Assembly: GCF_009720525.1 (NCBI RefSeq)
Contig: NZ_CP043930.1
Coordinates: 3,752,501 to 3,816,500, forward strand
Length of the DNA: 64,000 nt
Direction of reading: 5' to 3'
Source: Gimesia benthica
GTDB lineage: Bacteria; Planctomycetota; Planctomycetia; Planctomycetales; Planctomycetaceae
Positions 28,879 through 37,777 of this stretch are shown here, piece by piece. Position 1 is the stretch's first letter. Every line of letters begins with the position of its first letter. The position numbers and the translations under genes were made by a program. The notes beneath the pieces are model-generated. The model ran no database searches and was not told the DNA's origin. It was given only the letters and a program-made list of their open reading frames with translations.

Positions 28879-29069
28879 GGATGAGTCTTTCTGTGTAGGG
28901 ATGAAAAAGGCTTTTTGAGTCCTGGTCAGCAGGTGTAAGCAGGCTGTACTCTCAGTGGATGGAATCGAGTAAGAAATATGAGCAGAAGGAAGTCTGGTAT
29001 TGCCTTGTTTCTTTCTTAGATATAAAAATGAGATTCACAGTGTCATTTCATATGAGTTAGAGTCAAACC

Positions 29070-29426
29070 ATGAAATACTTTTCGTTAACGATCGTGATAT
29101 TTTTAATATGCAGTTGTACTGTCTGGGATGTGACTGTCCATCCAAATGAGAGATGGAAAAAAGGTGCAGTGCTGATCAAGATGAAAAACGGCGAATATCA
29201 TTTAGGGCACATGTATAATCACAAATGTAAGCTGGACGATTTTCTGGTCGGCAGTAAAAAATTTAAGTCATTAAAGGAAGTCACAGCATACACCAGCAAA
29301 TTATCGACGACGTATATCGAGTATGGGAATGATGGAGTCGATGATTCAGAACATCGACTTGTGCCGCTAACTCAAACGGAAATTGAAACAGTTCAAAGCT
29401 CGCATCCCTACAGACCTTCCAATTAA
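29070..29426 (+). CDS. Small lipoprotein of unknown function
   Basis: A 118-residue protein with the signal MKYFSLTIVIFLICSC, in which ICSC provides a lipobox cysteine at residue 16. The mature part has a short beta-rich domain (GAVLIKMKNGEYHLGHMYNHKC). The sequence is clearly more AT-rich than the genes around it, suggesting a different origin. The family is not recognised. It ends just before a bidirectional terminator. Confidence 0.65.
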   Translation: MKYFSLTIVIFLICSCTVWDVTVHPNERWKKGAVLIKMKNGEYHLGHMYNHKCKLDDFLVGSKKFKSLKEVTAYTSKLSTTYIEYGNDGVDDSEHRLVPLTQTEIETVQSSHPYRPSN

Positions 29427-29455
29427 GAGTAGATTCCAGGCCTGTCACTTTGATT

Positions 29456-29475
29456 AAAAGACTCCGAGTCTTTTT
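29456..29475. terminator. Bidirectional intrinsic terminator
   Basis: AAAAGACT (29456-29463) pairs with AGTCTTTT (29467-29474) around CCG, with A and T runs on both sides. It sits between the convergent stops at 29426 and 29482 and suits both transcripts. Confidence 0.75.
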
Positions 29476-29481
29476 GTCCCC

Positions 29482-29889
29482 TTAAGGTTCGAGTTCCAGT
29501 TCATCTTCGCGCTCCAGTGCTTCACCCCAGATGTTGATTTCGCTTTCAAATCGACCAGGGTCGGTCGCCTCGATTTTAATCGCCATGGGGATAAAGCTGC
29601 GCCCTCGATATTCGGGTACAGCTGCATAATGCTGCACATTGCCGGACTCAACCAGCGGCGCAATGATATTCATGTCGGTACTGTATTTGATTTCCGCGAT
29701 TCCCACCGGAACGTAAACGATATTCCGAGGATCTTCAGGACCGCCGAATTCGGGCGGCATCAGGTACAGCACTTCGAGTTCTCCTGCTTCAACCAGAGCC
29801 AGCGCTTTTTCCAGCGAATCAACATGGGAGAAATCAGGACCGTGTGCTGGCGGTCCGGGGGCTTTGGGTTTTCGTTTCCAGAACAACAT
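29482..29889 (-). CDS. Small acidic cytosolic protein of unknown function
   Basis: A 135-residue protein with a GGGGAG ribosome binding site. The N-terminus is basic and proline-rich (MLFWKRKPKAPGPP); the rest has an alpha/beta pattern (SLEKALALVEAGELEVLYLMP, IVYVPVGIAEIKYS) and an acidic end (EREDELELEP). A resemblance to SseB-like or SUKH-type small domains is possible but not convincing. No operon partner is seen. Confidence 0.6.
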   Translation of the reverse strand: MLFWKRKPKAPGPPAHGPDFSHVDSLEKALALVEAGELEVLYLMPPEFGGPEDPRNIVYVPVGIAEIKYSTDMNIIAPLVESGNVQHYAAVPEYRGRSFIPMAIKIEATDPGRFESEINIWGEALEREDELELEP

Positions 29890-30224
29890 CAGCTTTTTAC
29901 TCCCCTGGAATTTGAGCTAACTCTATGACAGTTCACGAGTGACAGGCAGGAATTCTTTCCGTCTCAAGCTATCAGTTATCCAACTGAACAGCAAAGGAGT
30001 ATTTCAGTTTGAAGCCGATTTGCTGATATGCTCATCCAGATGTCCATCCGGAAGCATCCGCATTATTACTCTATTAAGTCCCTGACAGCGATTTTGTTCT
30101 CACAGAGAATTGCTATTTCTTTCTCGTTGGTAGCCTCTACACTATCTGTATGTCAGATATTTTCTCATATGGTTCTCAATGATCCATAACCGCTGTTTGT
30201 GTTATGGATGTCAGGAAGAGTTTT
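29890..30224. other. Divergent intergenic region
   Basis: A 335-bp gap that must contain promoters for the 29889 and 30225 genes. The only structure noted is the hairpin at 30182-30209 in the leader of the propeller gene. No small gene is seen. Confidence 0.45.
30182..30209 (+). promoter_or_regulatory. Hairpin next to the ribosome binding site of the third propeller
   Basis: ATCCATAAC (30182-30190) pairs perfectly with GTTATGGAT (30201-30209) around a 10-base loop. The AGGAAG ribosome binding site starts 3 bases after it at 30213. A stem so close could affect translation initiation or protect the 5' end of the mRNA. Confidence 0.4.
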
Positions 30225-31592
30225 ATGCATTTTACTTCTCAACTTACCGTGCTGTTCTTCGTGCTGGCCGTGGGGCAAGCCTGCCTGGCTGAAAACTATC
30301 CTCAGTTCCGCGGTGCGAATTCCAATGCGGTCTCTGCGAAACCGCTGCCCGTTAACTGGTCGGATGCTGCGGGAGAACAAACCAATATTCGCTGGAAGAA
30401 GCCGCTTGAGGGTGAAGGCTGGTCTCAGCCGATTGTCTGGGAGAACCGCGTTTACATGACGGCTGCGGTGCCTGCGAATCCCGCTAAGAAAAACATTGCC
30501 CGGCCGGAATCCAATCGAGGTGGCTACGGCCGCGATCGTAACGATCTGGTCAACGTGCTGTATCAATACCAGGTTGTCTGTCTGGATGCTGCCACTGGCG
30601 AGCAAATCTGGAAGAAGACGGTGAAAGAAGGCAAGCCGCCGATGCCGCGGCACAGCACCAACACCTATGCCACGGAAACGCCGGTCACAGACGGAAAACG
30701 GATTTACGCGTACTTCGGCATGAACGGCGTGTATTGTCTCGACCTGAAAGGGGACGTGTTGTGGCAGAAAGACCTGGGTGTGTATGAGATGCGGGCCGGT
30801 TGGGGCACGTCGAGCTCGCCGGTGCTGTTCGAAGATCGGCTGTTCATTCAGGTTGATAACCAGGAGCAATCCTTCCTCGTCGCCCTGGATACGAAAACCG
30901 GAGATGAAATCTGGAAGGTCAATCGCGATGAAAAGTCGCAATACAGCAGCCCCATGATCTGGAAGAATTCATTGCGGAATGAACTGATCGTGGGAGGCAC
31001 GGTCTATCGCTCCTATGATCCGGCGACTGGAAAGTTGCTCTGGACGCTGGATATGAATAAAGGGCGTTCGTCGGCGACCCCCGTTGCTGTTGGCGATCGT
31101 TTGTTCGTTGGTAACGAATTTCGCAATCGGGGCGGCGATGATGACGGAGGCGGGCGGCTCTACTCGATCAAACCGGGGGGCACGGGTGATATTACTCCGC
31201 CGGGAGACGGCAGGCAGGGAGAGTTCGTGGAGTGGCGGATGGACGGCTCGGGCATTCAAATGGCGTCGCCGACTTATTTGGCTGGCAACCTGTATTTCTT
31301 CGAACGCCGCCGGGGCATCATTCGTTGTGTCGATCTCGAAACGGGACGTCTGGAATACGAGAGCCGCGTCCCGGGTGCCCGCGCGTTCTGGGCGTCTCCC
31401 TGGACCGACGGCAAACACCTGTTCGCGCTGGATTCCAATGGCAACACGCATGTCATCGCAGCTGGTGACGAACTGCAGGTGGTGGCCGTGAATAAGCTCG
31501 ACCAGCAAGCCTGGGGCACCCCCGCGATTGCCGACGGCAGCATTTTTATCCGCACGGTCGACAACCTGTATCGGATTGATGCGGGTCGGTGA
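30225..31592 (+). CDS. Exported PQQ-type beta-propeller protein
   Basis: A 455-residue protein. The ATG at 30225 has AGGAAG 6 bases upstream, which favours it over the ATG at 30204. The signal peptide ends QACLAENYPQFRGANSNAVS; the cysteine before the cleavage site is not in a strict lipobox. Propeller blades are marked by LDAATGEQIWKKT, LDTKTGDEIWKVN, YDPATGKLLWTLD and VDLETGRLEYES. This is the third paralogue of the type in the window. Function is probably binding or scaffolding in the periplasm. Confidence 0.87.
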   Translation: MHFTSQLTVLFFVLAVGQACLAENYPQFRGANSNAVSAKPLPVNWSDAAGEQTNIRWKKPLEGEGWSQPIVWENRVYMTAAVPANPAKKNIARPESNRGGYGRDRNDLVNVLYQYQVVCLDAATGEQIWKKTVKEGKPPMPRHSTNTYATETPVTDGKRIYAYFGMNGVYCLDLKGDVLWQKDLGVYEMRAGWGTSSSPVLFEDRLFIQVDNQEQSFLVALDTKTGDEIWKVNRDEKSQYSSPMIWKNSLRNELIVGGTVYRSYDPATGKLLWTLDMNKGRSSATPVAVGDRLFVGNEFRNRGGDDDGGGRLYSIKPGGTGDITPPGDGRQGEFVEWRMDGSGIQMASPTYLAGNLYFFERRRGIIRCVDLETGRLEYESRVPGARAFWASPWTDGKHLFALDSNGNTHVIAAGDELQVVAVNKLDQQAWGTPAIADGSIFIRTVDNLYRIDAGR

Positions 31593-31933
31593 ATCGGGGA
31601 GACTGGTCGCTTGCTGCAAACCAGCGGAGAATCGTGTCGTGCTCGATTCTCTTTCCATTGATGTGAATTCGCCGCGTCTGTTCAGCTTAAAATGGATTTC
31701 CAGTGGCGCTCTGTTTCTTACCACGCAAAATCTGGCCGGGCAAGTAGAAAACATTCGCCGTCTCTGATAAAATCCGGGCCACGTGCGGAATGAATAGCGC
31801 TATCAGTCGGGTCTTTAGACTGTGTCCAGTTTTACTGTAGCGTCTCCAGGGCCATTTGGACCGAGTATATTAGCTCGTGCACGCAATGGTTAACTGTGAC
31901 GCGCTCTAGAATATCAACAGGAAAGTACGAGCG
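31593..31933. other. Intergenic region with a terminator
   Basis: A 341-bp gap after the propeller. Apart from the hairpin at 31627-31651, and AGGAAAG just before the GTG start at 31934, I see no gene or repeat in it. Confidence 0.45.
31627..31655 (+). terminator. Probable terminator of the propeller gene
   Basis: GAGAATCG (31627-31634) pairs with CGATTCTC (31644-31651) around a 9-base loop, followed by TTTCC. It lies 35 bases after the stop codon. The T tail is short. Confidence 0.5.
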
Positions 31934-33034
31934 GTGAATATAGCTCACGCGATTTTTGGCTTCTGGTTCACCTATGTCGTCGGCGTCTGGATTTGCTGGG
32001 GGCTGTACGGCTCCCGGTTTGGTAGAGCCACCGGGGCGTTGCAGGGCAACAACTGGATGGCCGCCATCGGAGTCGGCATCTCCTACCTGCTGGTAGCCTG
32101 GCTGCTGGTGCGGTACGTCGCCTTGCCGATTTTGAAACAGAAAGGCATCGACGACGGAGATTTCACACCAAAAGGGAACCGGATCGGACGGATCGCCGGG
32201 CTGTTCGTCGCCAGTGGCGCGGTGACTCTTTCCTATGCTTTGAAGTACTGTCCCAGCGGACACGGCCAGGTGATGCCGCTCGTGTTCTGCGGGGTTCCAC
32301 TGGTGAGTATCCTCTACGCGCTCATCACGAAGCCGCCGACCAAGGAGAGTTGGCCGGTGAAATACAAGGCGCTCTTCGCGATCGGTTTCGTTCTGCTGCT
32401 GGTCTTCGGCTGGCACATGATCGGTCTGAAAGAAATCGCCGCCACAGGGCATCATGGGTCCGCGGCGCCGAACCAGGCCTGGAAAATCGCAACCGCCTGG
32501 ACGGTCCTCAGTTGGGGACTTTACGTCGCTCTGATCCATTCCGGCAGCGTGGCGATGAAAGGCCAGAACAAGTTGTGCAAGAGCCTGCGAGCACTCACGC
32601 ACGTTGGCGAAGGCTACTTCCTGGTTGCCGTGGTGGCCCTGGGAATCTATGTGCTGTTTCTGAGCGGTGCGCCGGTCAGCGAACAGTTTTCTGTGGACGG
32701 ATGTGTGAAAGCCCTTATCGCGGGGCTGTTCGGCGTCGGCGGTAACCTGTGTATCATTCTGGCGATCAACCGCCTGGGGCCCACCGGACCGCTGACTGTT
32801 CCTCCGCTGGTCTTCTCGGGAACGCCCGCCGTCAACACGCTCGTCTTTCTGATGCCGATTTTCTCCGCCAACAACTGGTCGGCCCCGGAAGGTTTCCCAC
32901 TCGGCCAATTGATCACGACGATTCTGATCGGAGCCTGCGGCGTGGTTCTGGTGACCCGCTTCAAGCCCAATCCCCCCGCCCCCGCTGCTGCCGCGGCAAC
33001 ACCAGCGGCCGTCCCCGCAACGGAATCGCATTAG
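31934..33034 (+). CDS. Ten-helix membrane protein, possible DMT-like transporter
   Basis: A 366-residue protein with a GTG start supported by AGGAAAG. About ten hydrophobic segments are visible, starting FGFWFTYVVGVWICWGLY. Two halves end in similar glycine-rich helices (GVGISYLLVAWLLVRYVALP and LIAGLFGVGGNLCIILAINRLGPTGP), a layout like drug/metabolite transporters of the EamA type. The C-terminal 25 residues are Ala/Pro rich and probably cytosolic. The transport substrate is unknown and the DMT link is a resemblance. It is monocistronic. Confidence 0.6.
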   Translation: MNIAHAIFGFWFTYVVGVWICWGLYGSRFGRATGALQGNNWMAAIGVGISYLLVAWLLVRYVALPILKQKGIDDGDFTPKGNRIGRIAGLFVASGAVTLSYALKYCPSGHGQVMPLVFCGVPLVSILYALITKPPTKESWPVKYKALFAIGFVLLLVFGWHMIGLKEIAATGHHGSAAPNQAWKIATAWTVLSWGLYVALIHSGSVAMKGQNKLCKSLRALTHVGEGYFLVAVVALGIYVLFLSGAPVSEQFSVDGCVKALIAGLFGVGGNLCIILAINRLGPTGPLTVPPLVFSGTPAVNTLVFLMPIFSANNWSAPEGFPLGQLITTILIGACGVVLVTRFKPNPPAPAAAAATPAAVPATESH

Positions 33035-33125
33035 ATCTCCGTTGCGCTGTGGATCAGGGTTTCCGGAACTGTGTTTTGAAATTGCGCGCGTTCGTGAATT
33101 CGTTTTGCTGGAGATCATGGAAGAA

Positions 33126-33160
33126 TAAAAGGTGTCAGGAACCGTATTCTGCCCCTTTTC
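33126..33160. repeat. Degraded CAGGAACC-type element
   Basis: AAAAGGTGTCAGGAACCGTA is followed by TTCTGCCCCTTTTCTG. It resembles a decayed version of the intact hairpin at 2139-2171, and a third fragment (ATGTGTCAGGAACCATAAAA) lies at 33876-33895. It sits between a plus-strand stop and a minus-strand stop, a typical place for terminator-like repeats. Confidence 0.4.
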
Positions 33161-33162
33161 TG

Positions 33163-33699
33163 TCAGCGGTCGATCGGAGCGGTGGGTTTCTCTGCCGGTG
33201 GACTGATGAGGATGGCTACGTAGGGCATCCCTTGTTCCACCTGAATCTCTTTGACTGCCAAGATCGCGCGGCTGCCCGGTTCATCCGTCAGTGAAGCGGT
33301 CGCGAATGCACCGCCGGGACTCCACCCGCTAAGGTGTACCTTGATGCGGCCCTCGGCCCGCTCAGGAATATCCGCGCCCACGGGACAATACAATATATCG
33401 TCCAGTTTCCGACCATCCCAGATGTGCGTTGATCCAAAGGGGGAAAGGTCCAGAGGCACCCACCCGGTCACGGCGGTGAACCTGGTCTGCCCGCGTTTCT
33501 TGAGATTTTCCGCAATCCAAGACTCGACAACGGGTCGATCCTTAGCGCGATCCTCCGGGGCTGCGGGCATGATGATCTTGACATACACCTGATTGGATTC
33601 TGGTTGGGCAACTTGCTTTGGTGTCTGCTCCTCCGCTTTGACTGCGCAGGGAACCAGAGTCAGCGTGCTGACGATCATAGTCATTAATTGCCGAGTCAC
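33163..33699 (-). CDS. Small exported protein of unknown function
   Basis: A 178-residue protein with a GTG start behind AAGGGGGAC. Residues 1-22 form a signal peptide (ending CAVKAEE). The mature domain is beta-rich, with QVYVKIIMPAAPEDRAKDRP, VTGWVPLDLSPFGSTHIW and RIKVHLSGWSPGGAFATASL. No catalytic motif is recognised. Composition agrees with the neighbouring genes. It is monocistronic and divergent from the 34114 gene. Confidence 0.65.
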   Translation of the reverse strand: MTRQLMTMIVSTLTLVPCAVKAEEQTPKQVAQPESNQVYVKIIMPAAPEDRAKDRPVVESWIAENLKKRGQTRFTAVTGWVPLDLSPFGSTHIWDGRKLDDILYCPVGADIPERAEGRIKVHLSGWSPGGAFATASLTDEPGSRAILAVKEIQVEQGMPYVAILISPPAEKPTAPIDR

Positions 33700-34113
33700 A
33701 ATGTCCCCCTTGTGTGATGCCTTCTGTGGACGAACTTGTTTATAGAATGACCATTGTAATACCTGCAGATTGCAAATCTGTCAGTCTGTCGCGCAGTCTT
33801 TCAATAGGAGTAAATTCAATGGTAACTATTGGTTGCTTGGATTACACGTTTTATTTCGCGCGCTATGGATAGAAAAATGTGTCAGGAACCATAAAATGGC
33901 ACGCCATGGAAGAGGAACGAAACTTAAAAATGGTATCGGTCCATTCGTGGGACTCTGGTCAAATCTAATTCTGAACCGTTGAGTTCGCCTCCCAAATAAT
34001 TCCCCCACAAAAATCCGCACCCTCCCCAAAAACGGGTGGAGAGATCTGGATGATCTGATACGATAGAGAGACTGATTCTCGCCTCGCTTGTTCCCACCAC
34101 AGGAGTCTTCCCT
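33700..34113. other. Intergenic region with a repeat fragment
   Basis: A 414-bp divergent gap. It contains the CAGGAACC fragment at 33876-33895, and CCACAGGAG shortly before the 34114 start provides a ribosome binding site. No gene is seen. Confidence 0.45.
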
Positions 34114-35480
34114 ATGTCCGCTGCGAACCTGCCGCACCCTTTGTCTGAATCGCTCTCCCGCCGTGATCTGTTGAAACTGGGAGCCGCCGCCCTGGCGGGG
34201 ACCGCGGGACTCAACTGGTTGAATCCGGGACAGGCTGCCGCCGGAACGAAACGACCGCAGGTCGCTGCCATTTATACGCAGTGCTTTTATCTGTCGCACG
34301 CCTATCACATTCTGCATCCGTTCCTGGGGCCTTACCTGTTTAACGGCAAACTGCTGGAGCCGCAGTGCGATGTGATTTCCTTCTACGGCGATCAGTTTAC
34401 CGACCGCGATCTCTCCCGCGGCATCGCGAAGCAGTTCGGCATTCCCATTTACAAAACGATCCCTGAAGCACTCTGTAACGGCGGCGATGAACTGGCGGTC
34501 GACGCCGTTCTGTCGATTGGCGAGCACGGCGACTATCCCGATACGAAGTACGGGCAGACCAAGTATCCCCGCAAGCGGTTCTTCGATGCGATCGTCAAGG
34601 TCATGGAACAGTCCGACCGCTTTGTGCCGGTCTTCAGCGACAAGCATTTTTCCTACCGCTGGGACTGGGCCCGCGAAATGTATGACACCTCGCGGAAGCA
34701 CGGCTTCCCGATGATGGTCGGCAGTTCGGTGCCCCTCGCGGAGCGGACGATTCCGCTGGAGCTGCCTTACGGCACTGAGATCGAAGACGCCGTCTCCATT
34801 CATGGCGGGCCGATCGAGAAGTACGATATCCACGGCTTGGAAGTGCTGCAGTCGATGGTCGAGTTCCGCAAAGGGGGCGAGACCGGCATTTCGAGCGTGC
34901 AGTTCCTCAAGGGGATGACCTGATCAAAGCGGGTAAGGAGGGCCGCTGGTCGATGAAGCTGGCCGAAGCCGCGATGCAGGCTGAGCTGGGCGATACGAAG
35001 CGGGGGTTGTTCGATCCGATCGGCAGTGAGGGGACGCGCGAACCGCACGGGATTCTGCTCGAGTACAAAGACGGCTTCCGGGCCACGATGCTGCGGATTG
35101 GCTCCAACGGGGTTCGCTGGAACTTCGCCTGTTCGATCAAAGGGGAGCCGGCCCCGAAGGCGACGACTTTCTTCCCCGGTCCCTGGGGCAACCGTAATCT
35201 GTTCCGCGCCTTCTCGCACGCGATTCAGTATCTGTTTGTGAACAAGGAAGAACCGTACCCCTGTGAGCGGACGTTGTTGATGACGGGGGCCCTGGACGCC
35301 GCCATGCATTCCTGCTTTGAAAAGGGGTACGCCAAGATCAAAACGCCGGAACTCGAATTTTCCTATAAACCGAAGGACTTCAACCAGTTCCGCGAAATGG
35401 GGAAATCGTGGGAGGTCATCACGGCGGAGATGGAACCTTACAAGGATTTCGTCGTATCGGACCCTGCTCCGAAGGAGTAG
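34114..35480 (+). pseudogene. Tat-exported protein of unknown function, frameshifted
   Basis: Two adjacent frames belong to one gene. The first (34114-34923, 269 residues) starts with a twin-arginine signal (SLSRRDLLKLGAAALAGTAG) and continues with a globular domain (VAAIYTQCFYLSHAYHILHPF). The second frame takes over at 34914, giving KGDDLIKAGKEGRWSMKLAE and running to 35480. At the junction the DNA reads AAGGGGAT; one more G in the run of four would fuse both parts into about 455 residues. This may be a real mutation or a base-call error. I do not recognise the family; the domain has no obvious catalytic motif. Confidence 0.75.
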
Positions 35481-35650
35481 GAAGCTAAAGAAAATCGTCA
35501 TTCTGTCACAGGCACGTCTGATAGGAGTGGGTTCAGAAATTCGTGGCGTGGGTACCTTGCGGGCGGGCTGGAAATTCAGGATATTGAGGACCAGACAGGT
35601 CTATTTTGACTCCTTTTTCTATCCCGCCTGAGAGTAAGTGTCCCAAAAAC

Positions 35651-36865
35651 ATGAAATATGTGCTCGTAATTCCCGATGGCTGTGCGGATGAACCGCAGGA
35701 CGCATTAGGGGGCAAGACCCCGTTGCAGGCTGCCTTTCTGCCGCATATGGATGAAGTTGTTTCCGCAGGTATTCTGGGCCGGACCGACACGGTGCCGGCG
35801 TCGATGCCGTCGGGCAGCGATGTGGGGACGATGAGCCTGTTCGGCTACGATCCGCTGGTCTTTCATACGGGACGGGCCCCGCTGGAAGCGGCCGCCCAGG
35901 GAATCGAGCTGGGTCCGCACGACTGGGCCATCCGCTGCAATTTCGTGACGATCGACAAAGGGAACATGGCCAGCTTCACCGCATCTCAGCTGCCCAACGA
36001 GGTCGGTGCGGAGCTGATCGGCCTGTTACAGGAAGCGACCGCCGACGATCCGCAGTGGGAGTTTCACCAGGGGGTGAGCTACCGGAACCTGCTCGTCTAC
36101 CGGGCCAAAGACGCCGACGATCAGCCCTTCGATGAAGGGACGACGACCATTCCGCCCCACGATCTGACCGATCAACCGGTGGGTCAGGATTTACCCTCGG
36201 GCAAGGGGAGCGACCTGCTGCTGGAGCTGATGGAGCGCAGCAAGAAACTGTTCAAAAAATGCAAAGCGAATCAGAAGCGGTCCGACGGCAATCCGCCGGC
36301 GACGCAGATCTGGCTCTGGGGCCAGGGAAGCCGCCCGGCTTTGACGCCGTTCCAGGAACAGTTCGGCAAGAGCGGCGCGGTGATTACCGCCGTCGACCTG
36401 TTACGTGGTCTGGGACGCCTGCTGGGCTGGGATGTGATTGAAGTCGAAGGGGCCACCGGCTACACCGACACCGATTACGCCGCCAAGGGACGTGCCGCGA
36501 TTGAGACCCTGCAGAATACGGACTTCGTTGTGGTGCATGTGGAAGCAACCGACGAAGCATCCCACGAAGGGGAAGTGCATGAGAAGATCAAGGCTTTGGA
36601 AAATATCGACCAGCACATTGTCGGGCCGGTGCACGAATATCTGCGGGAACAGGGCGACTATCGCATCCTGGTTTGCCCCGATCATCCGACGTTCCTCAGA
36701 ACGAAAACGCACAGCCACGGGTATGTGCCCTTCGGCATTTGTGGAACCAGGGTGCGTCCCGATCAGTCCAACAAGTATGACGAAGTCAGCGCCGGTGCCA
36801 GCAACCTGCTGCTGCCCAAAGGTCATCAGCTGATGCCGTTTTTCTTTGGGACCCTGACCAACTGA
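35651..36865 (+). CDS. apgM: Cofactor-independent phosphoglycerate mutase, archaeal (ApgM) type
   Basis: A 404-residue enzyme of the alkaline-phosphatase superfamily that interconverts 3- and 2-phosphoglycerate in glycolysis. The ATG at 35651 begins directly with MKYVLVIPDGCADEP, the first metal-binding strand; an ATG at 35606 would add a spurious leader. ASMPSGSDVGTMSLFGYDP holds the phosphoserine region, HVEATDEASHEGEVHEK and CPDHPTFLRTKTHSHGYVPF supply the remaining metal ligands. Length fits the family. A terminator-like hairpin follows at 36883. Confidence 0.93.
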   Translation: MKYVLVIPDGCADEPQDALGGKTPLQAAFLPHMDEVVSAGILGRTDTVPASMPSGSDVGTMSLFGYDPLVFHTGRAPLEAAAQGIELGPHDWAIRCNFVTIDKGNMASFTASQLPNEVGAELIGLLQEATADDPQWEFHQGVSYRNLLVYRAKDADDQPFDEGTTTIPPHDLTDQPVGQDLPSGKGSDLLLELMERSKKLFKKCKANQKRSDGNPPATQIWLWGQGSRPALTPFQEQFGKSGAVITAVDLLRGLGRLLGWDVIEVEGATGYTDTDYAAKGRAAIETLQNTDFVVVHVEATDEASHEGEVHEKIKALENIDQHIVGPVHEYLREQGDYRILVCPDHPTFLRTKTHSHGYVPFGICGTRVRPDQSNKYDEVSAGASNLLLPKGHQLMPFFFGTLTN

Positions 36866-36882
36866 GAGTCGACACAAAAAAA

Positions 36883-36914
36883 CAGACCCGCCCGCAGTAA
36901 TGCGGACGGGTCTG
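36883..36914 (-). terminator. Terminator of the ferritin-like gene, possibly bidirectional
   Basis: CAGACCCGCCCGCA (36883-36896) pairs with TGCGGACGGGTCTG (36901-36914) around GTAA with one mismatch. On the minus strand it is followed by a run of seven T (36876-36882), a classic intrinsic terminator for the 36942 gene. It also lies just after apgM on the plus strand. Confidence 0.85.
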
Positions 36915-36941
36915 AATCTTGAGGCTCTGTCAGAGTCTGGC

Positions 36942-37367
36942 TTAGAGTGGCCAGTCCATGAGGATGCGTTCGACTTCTTCCGCGTGACCGCTTTCATCGC
37001 GGACCATGTCTTCCAGTTGAACGGCCATGCCTTTATCGCCGAGTTCTTCGGCTTCTTTTGCCCGTTGGGTGTAGCCGGCGGTCGCTTCTTTTTCGGCAGC
37101 GAGGACTGCTTCGAGCATTTCGCGGTTGGTTTGCGCTGCTTTGACCTTGCCGGCGACGGTGGTCGGTTCGCCACCCAGGGCGACGATTTTATTCGCCAGG
37201 TACTGTGCGTGTGCCAGTTCATCGGGGACTTCGGCCAGGTAGAACTGAGTCAGTTGCGGACGGTAAGGTCCGGTGGCCTTGGCGGCATAGGTGGTGTATT
37301 GGATGATGGCGGCCAGTTCGCTCGCCAGATCTTCATTCAGTTTCTCAATCATTGTCTGTTTATCCAT
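36942..37367 (-). CDS. Ferritin-like/bacterioferritin-type protein
   Basis: A 141-residue four-helix protein with AGGAG before the start. The di-iron ligands are placed as in bacterioferritin-like proteins: Glu in LNEDLASELAAIIQYTTYA, ExxH in VPDELAHAQYLANK, Glu in LAAEKEATAGYTQR, and ExxH in MVRDESGHAEEVERI. A haem-ligating methionine is not obvious. It may store or oxidise iron, or protect against peroxide. It is monocistronic, with a strong terminator. Confidence 0.87.
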   Translation of the reverse strand: MDKQTMIEKLNEDLASELAAIIQYTTYAAKATGPYRPQLTQFYLAEVPDELAHAQYLANKIVALGGEPTTVAGKVKAAQTNREMLEAVLAAEKEATAGYTQRAKEAEELGDKGMAVQLEDMVRDESGHAEEVERILMDWPL

Positions 37368-37777
37368 GTCGGTCTCCTGAATATTAGTACGGGAAATTGT
37401 GAATACAGCTCCCAGAGTGTGAATCAGAGCGACTGCTACTTTCTTTATAGATGTACATTTTACATTATCAACCGGCGATGCAACAGGGACTCGGAAATTC
37501 GAGTGGTGACTTCACCCGGATGGCGGAGCTCAGTCACAGATATCGGAGGGATGTGCGTGTGAGAAAGGGAGTTCGGGCGCGGATTTCTTTCCCGCTTACA
37601 GGCAAATCGTGTGTGTCCCGGGGCGGACACCTGATTTTCGGGGTTCTTTTCGGGGTGCAGATGGCCTATGATTAGAGGGCTGTCTGTGTTGCGATCTGGG
37701 GCAGAACTGCTTATTTTCGTAAATCTTCAGCGCCACAGGCGTTTGTGAATTTTTGATTTTTAGACTGGGAGATATGA
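37368..37777. other. Divergent intergenic region, no gene seen
   Basis: A 410-bp gap with promoters for the ferritin-like and GroES-like genes. A small GTGTCC/GGACAC hairpin (37613-37618 with 37625-37630) is present. GGGAG at 37767-37771 is the ribosome binding site of the next gene. Nothing else stands out. Confidence 0.45.

Noticed and set aside
31832-33118. 428-codon open frame antisense to the membrane protein gene.
   Set aside because: It mirrors the sense gene, has polar low-complexity content (many His, Gln, Arg) and no start context; it follows from the GC-rich codon pattern of the plus-strand gene.
34909-34923. Programmed -1 frameshift site in the Tat-exported gene.
   Set aside because: AAGGGGAT is not a classic X-XXY-YYZ slippery heptamer and no strong hairpin or pseudoknot was seen at a suitable distance. 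A single-base loss or sequencing error is simpler.
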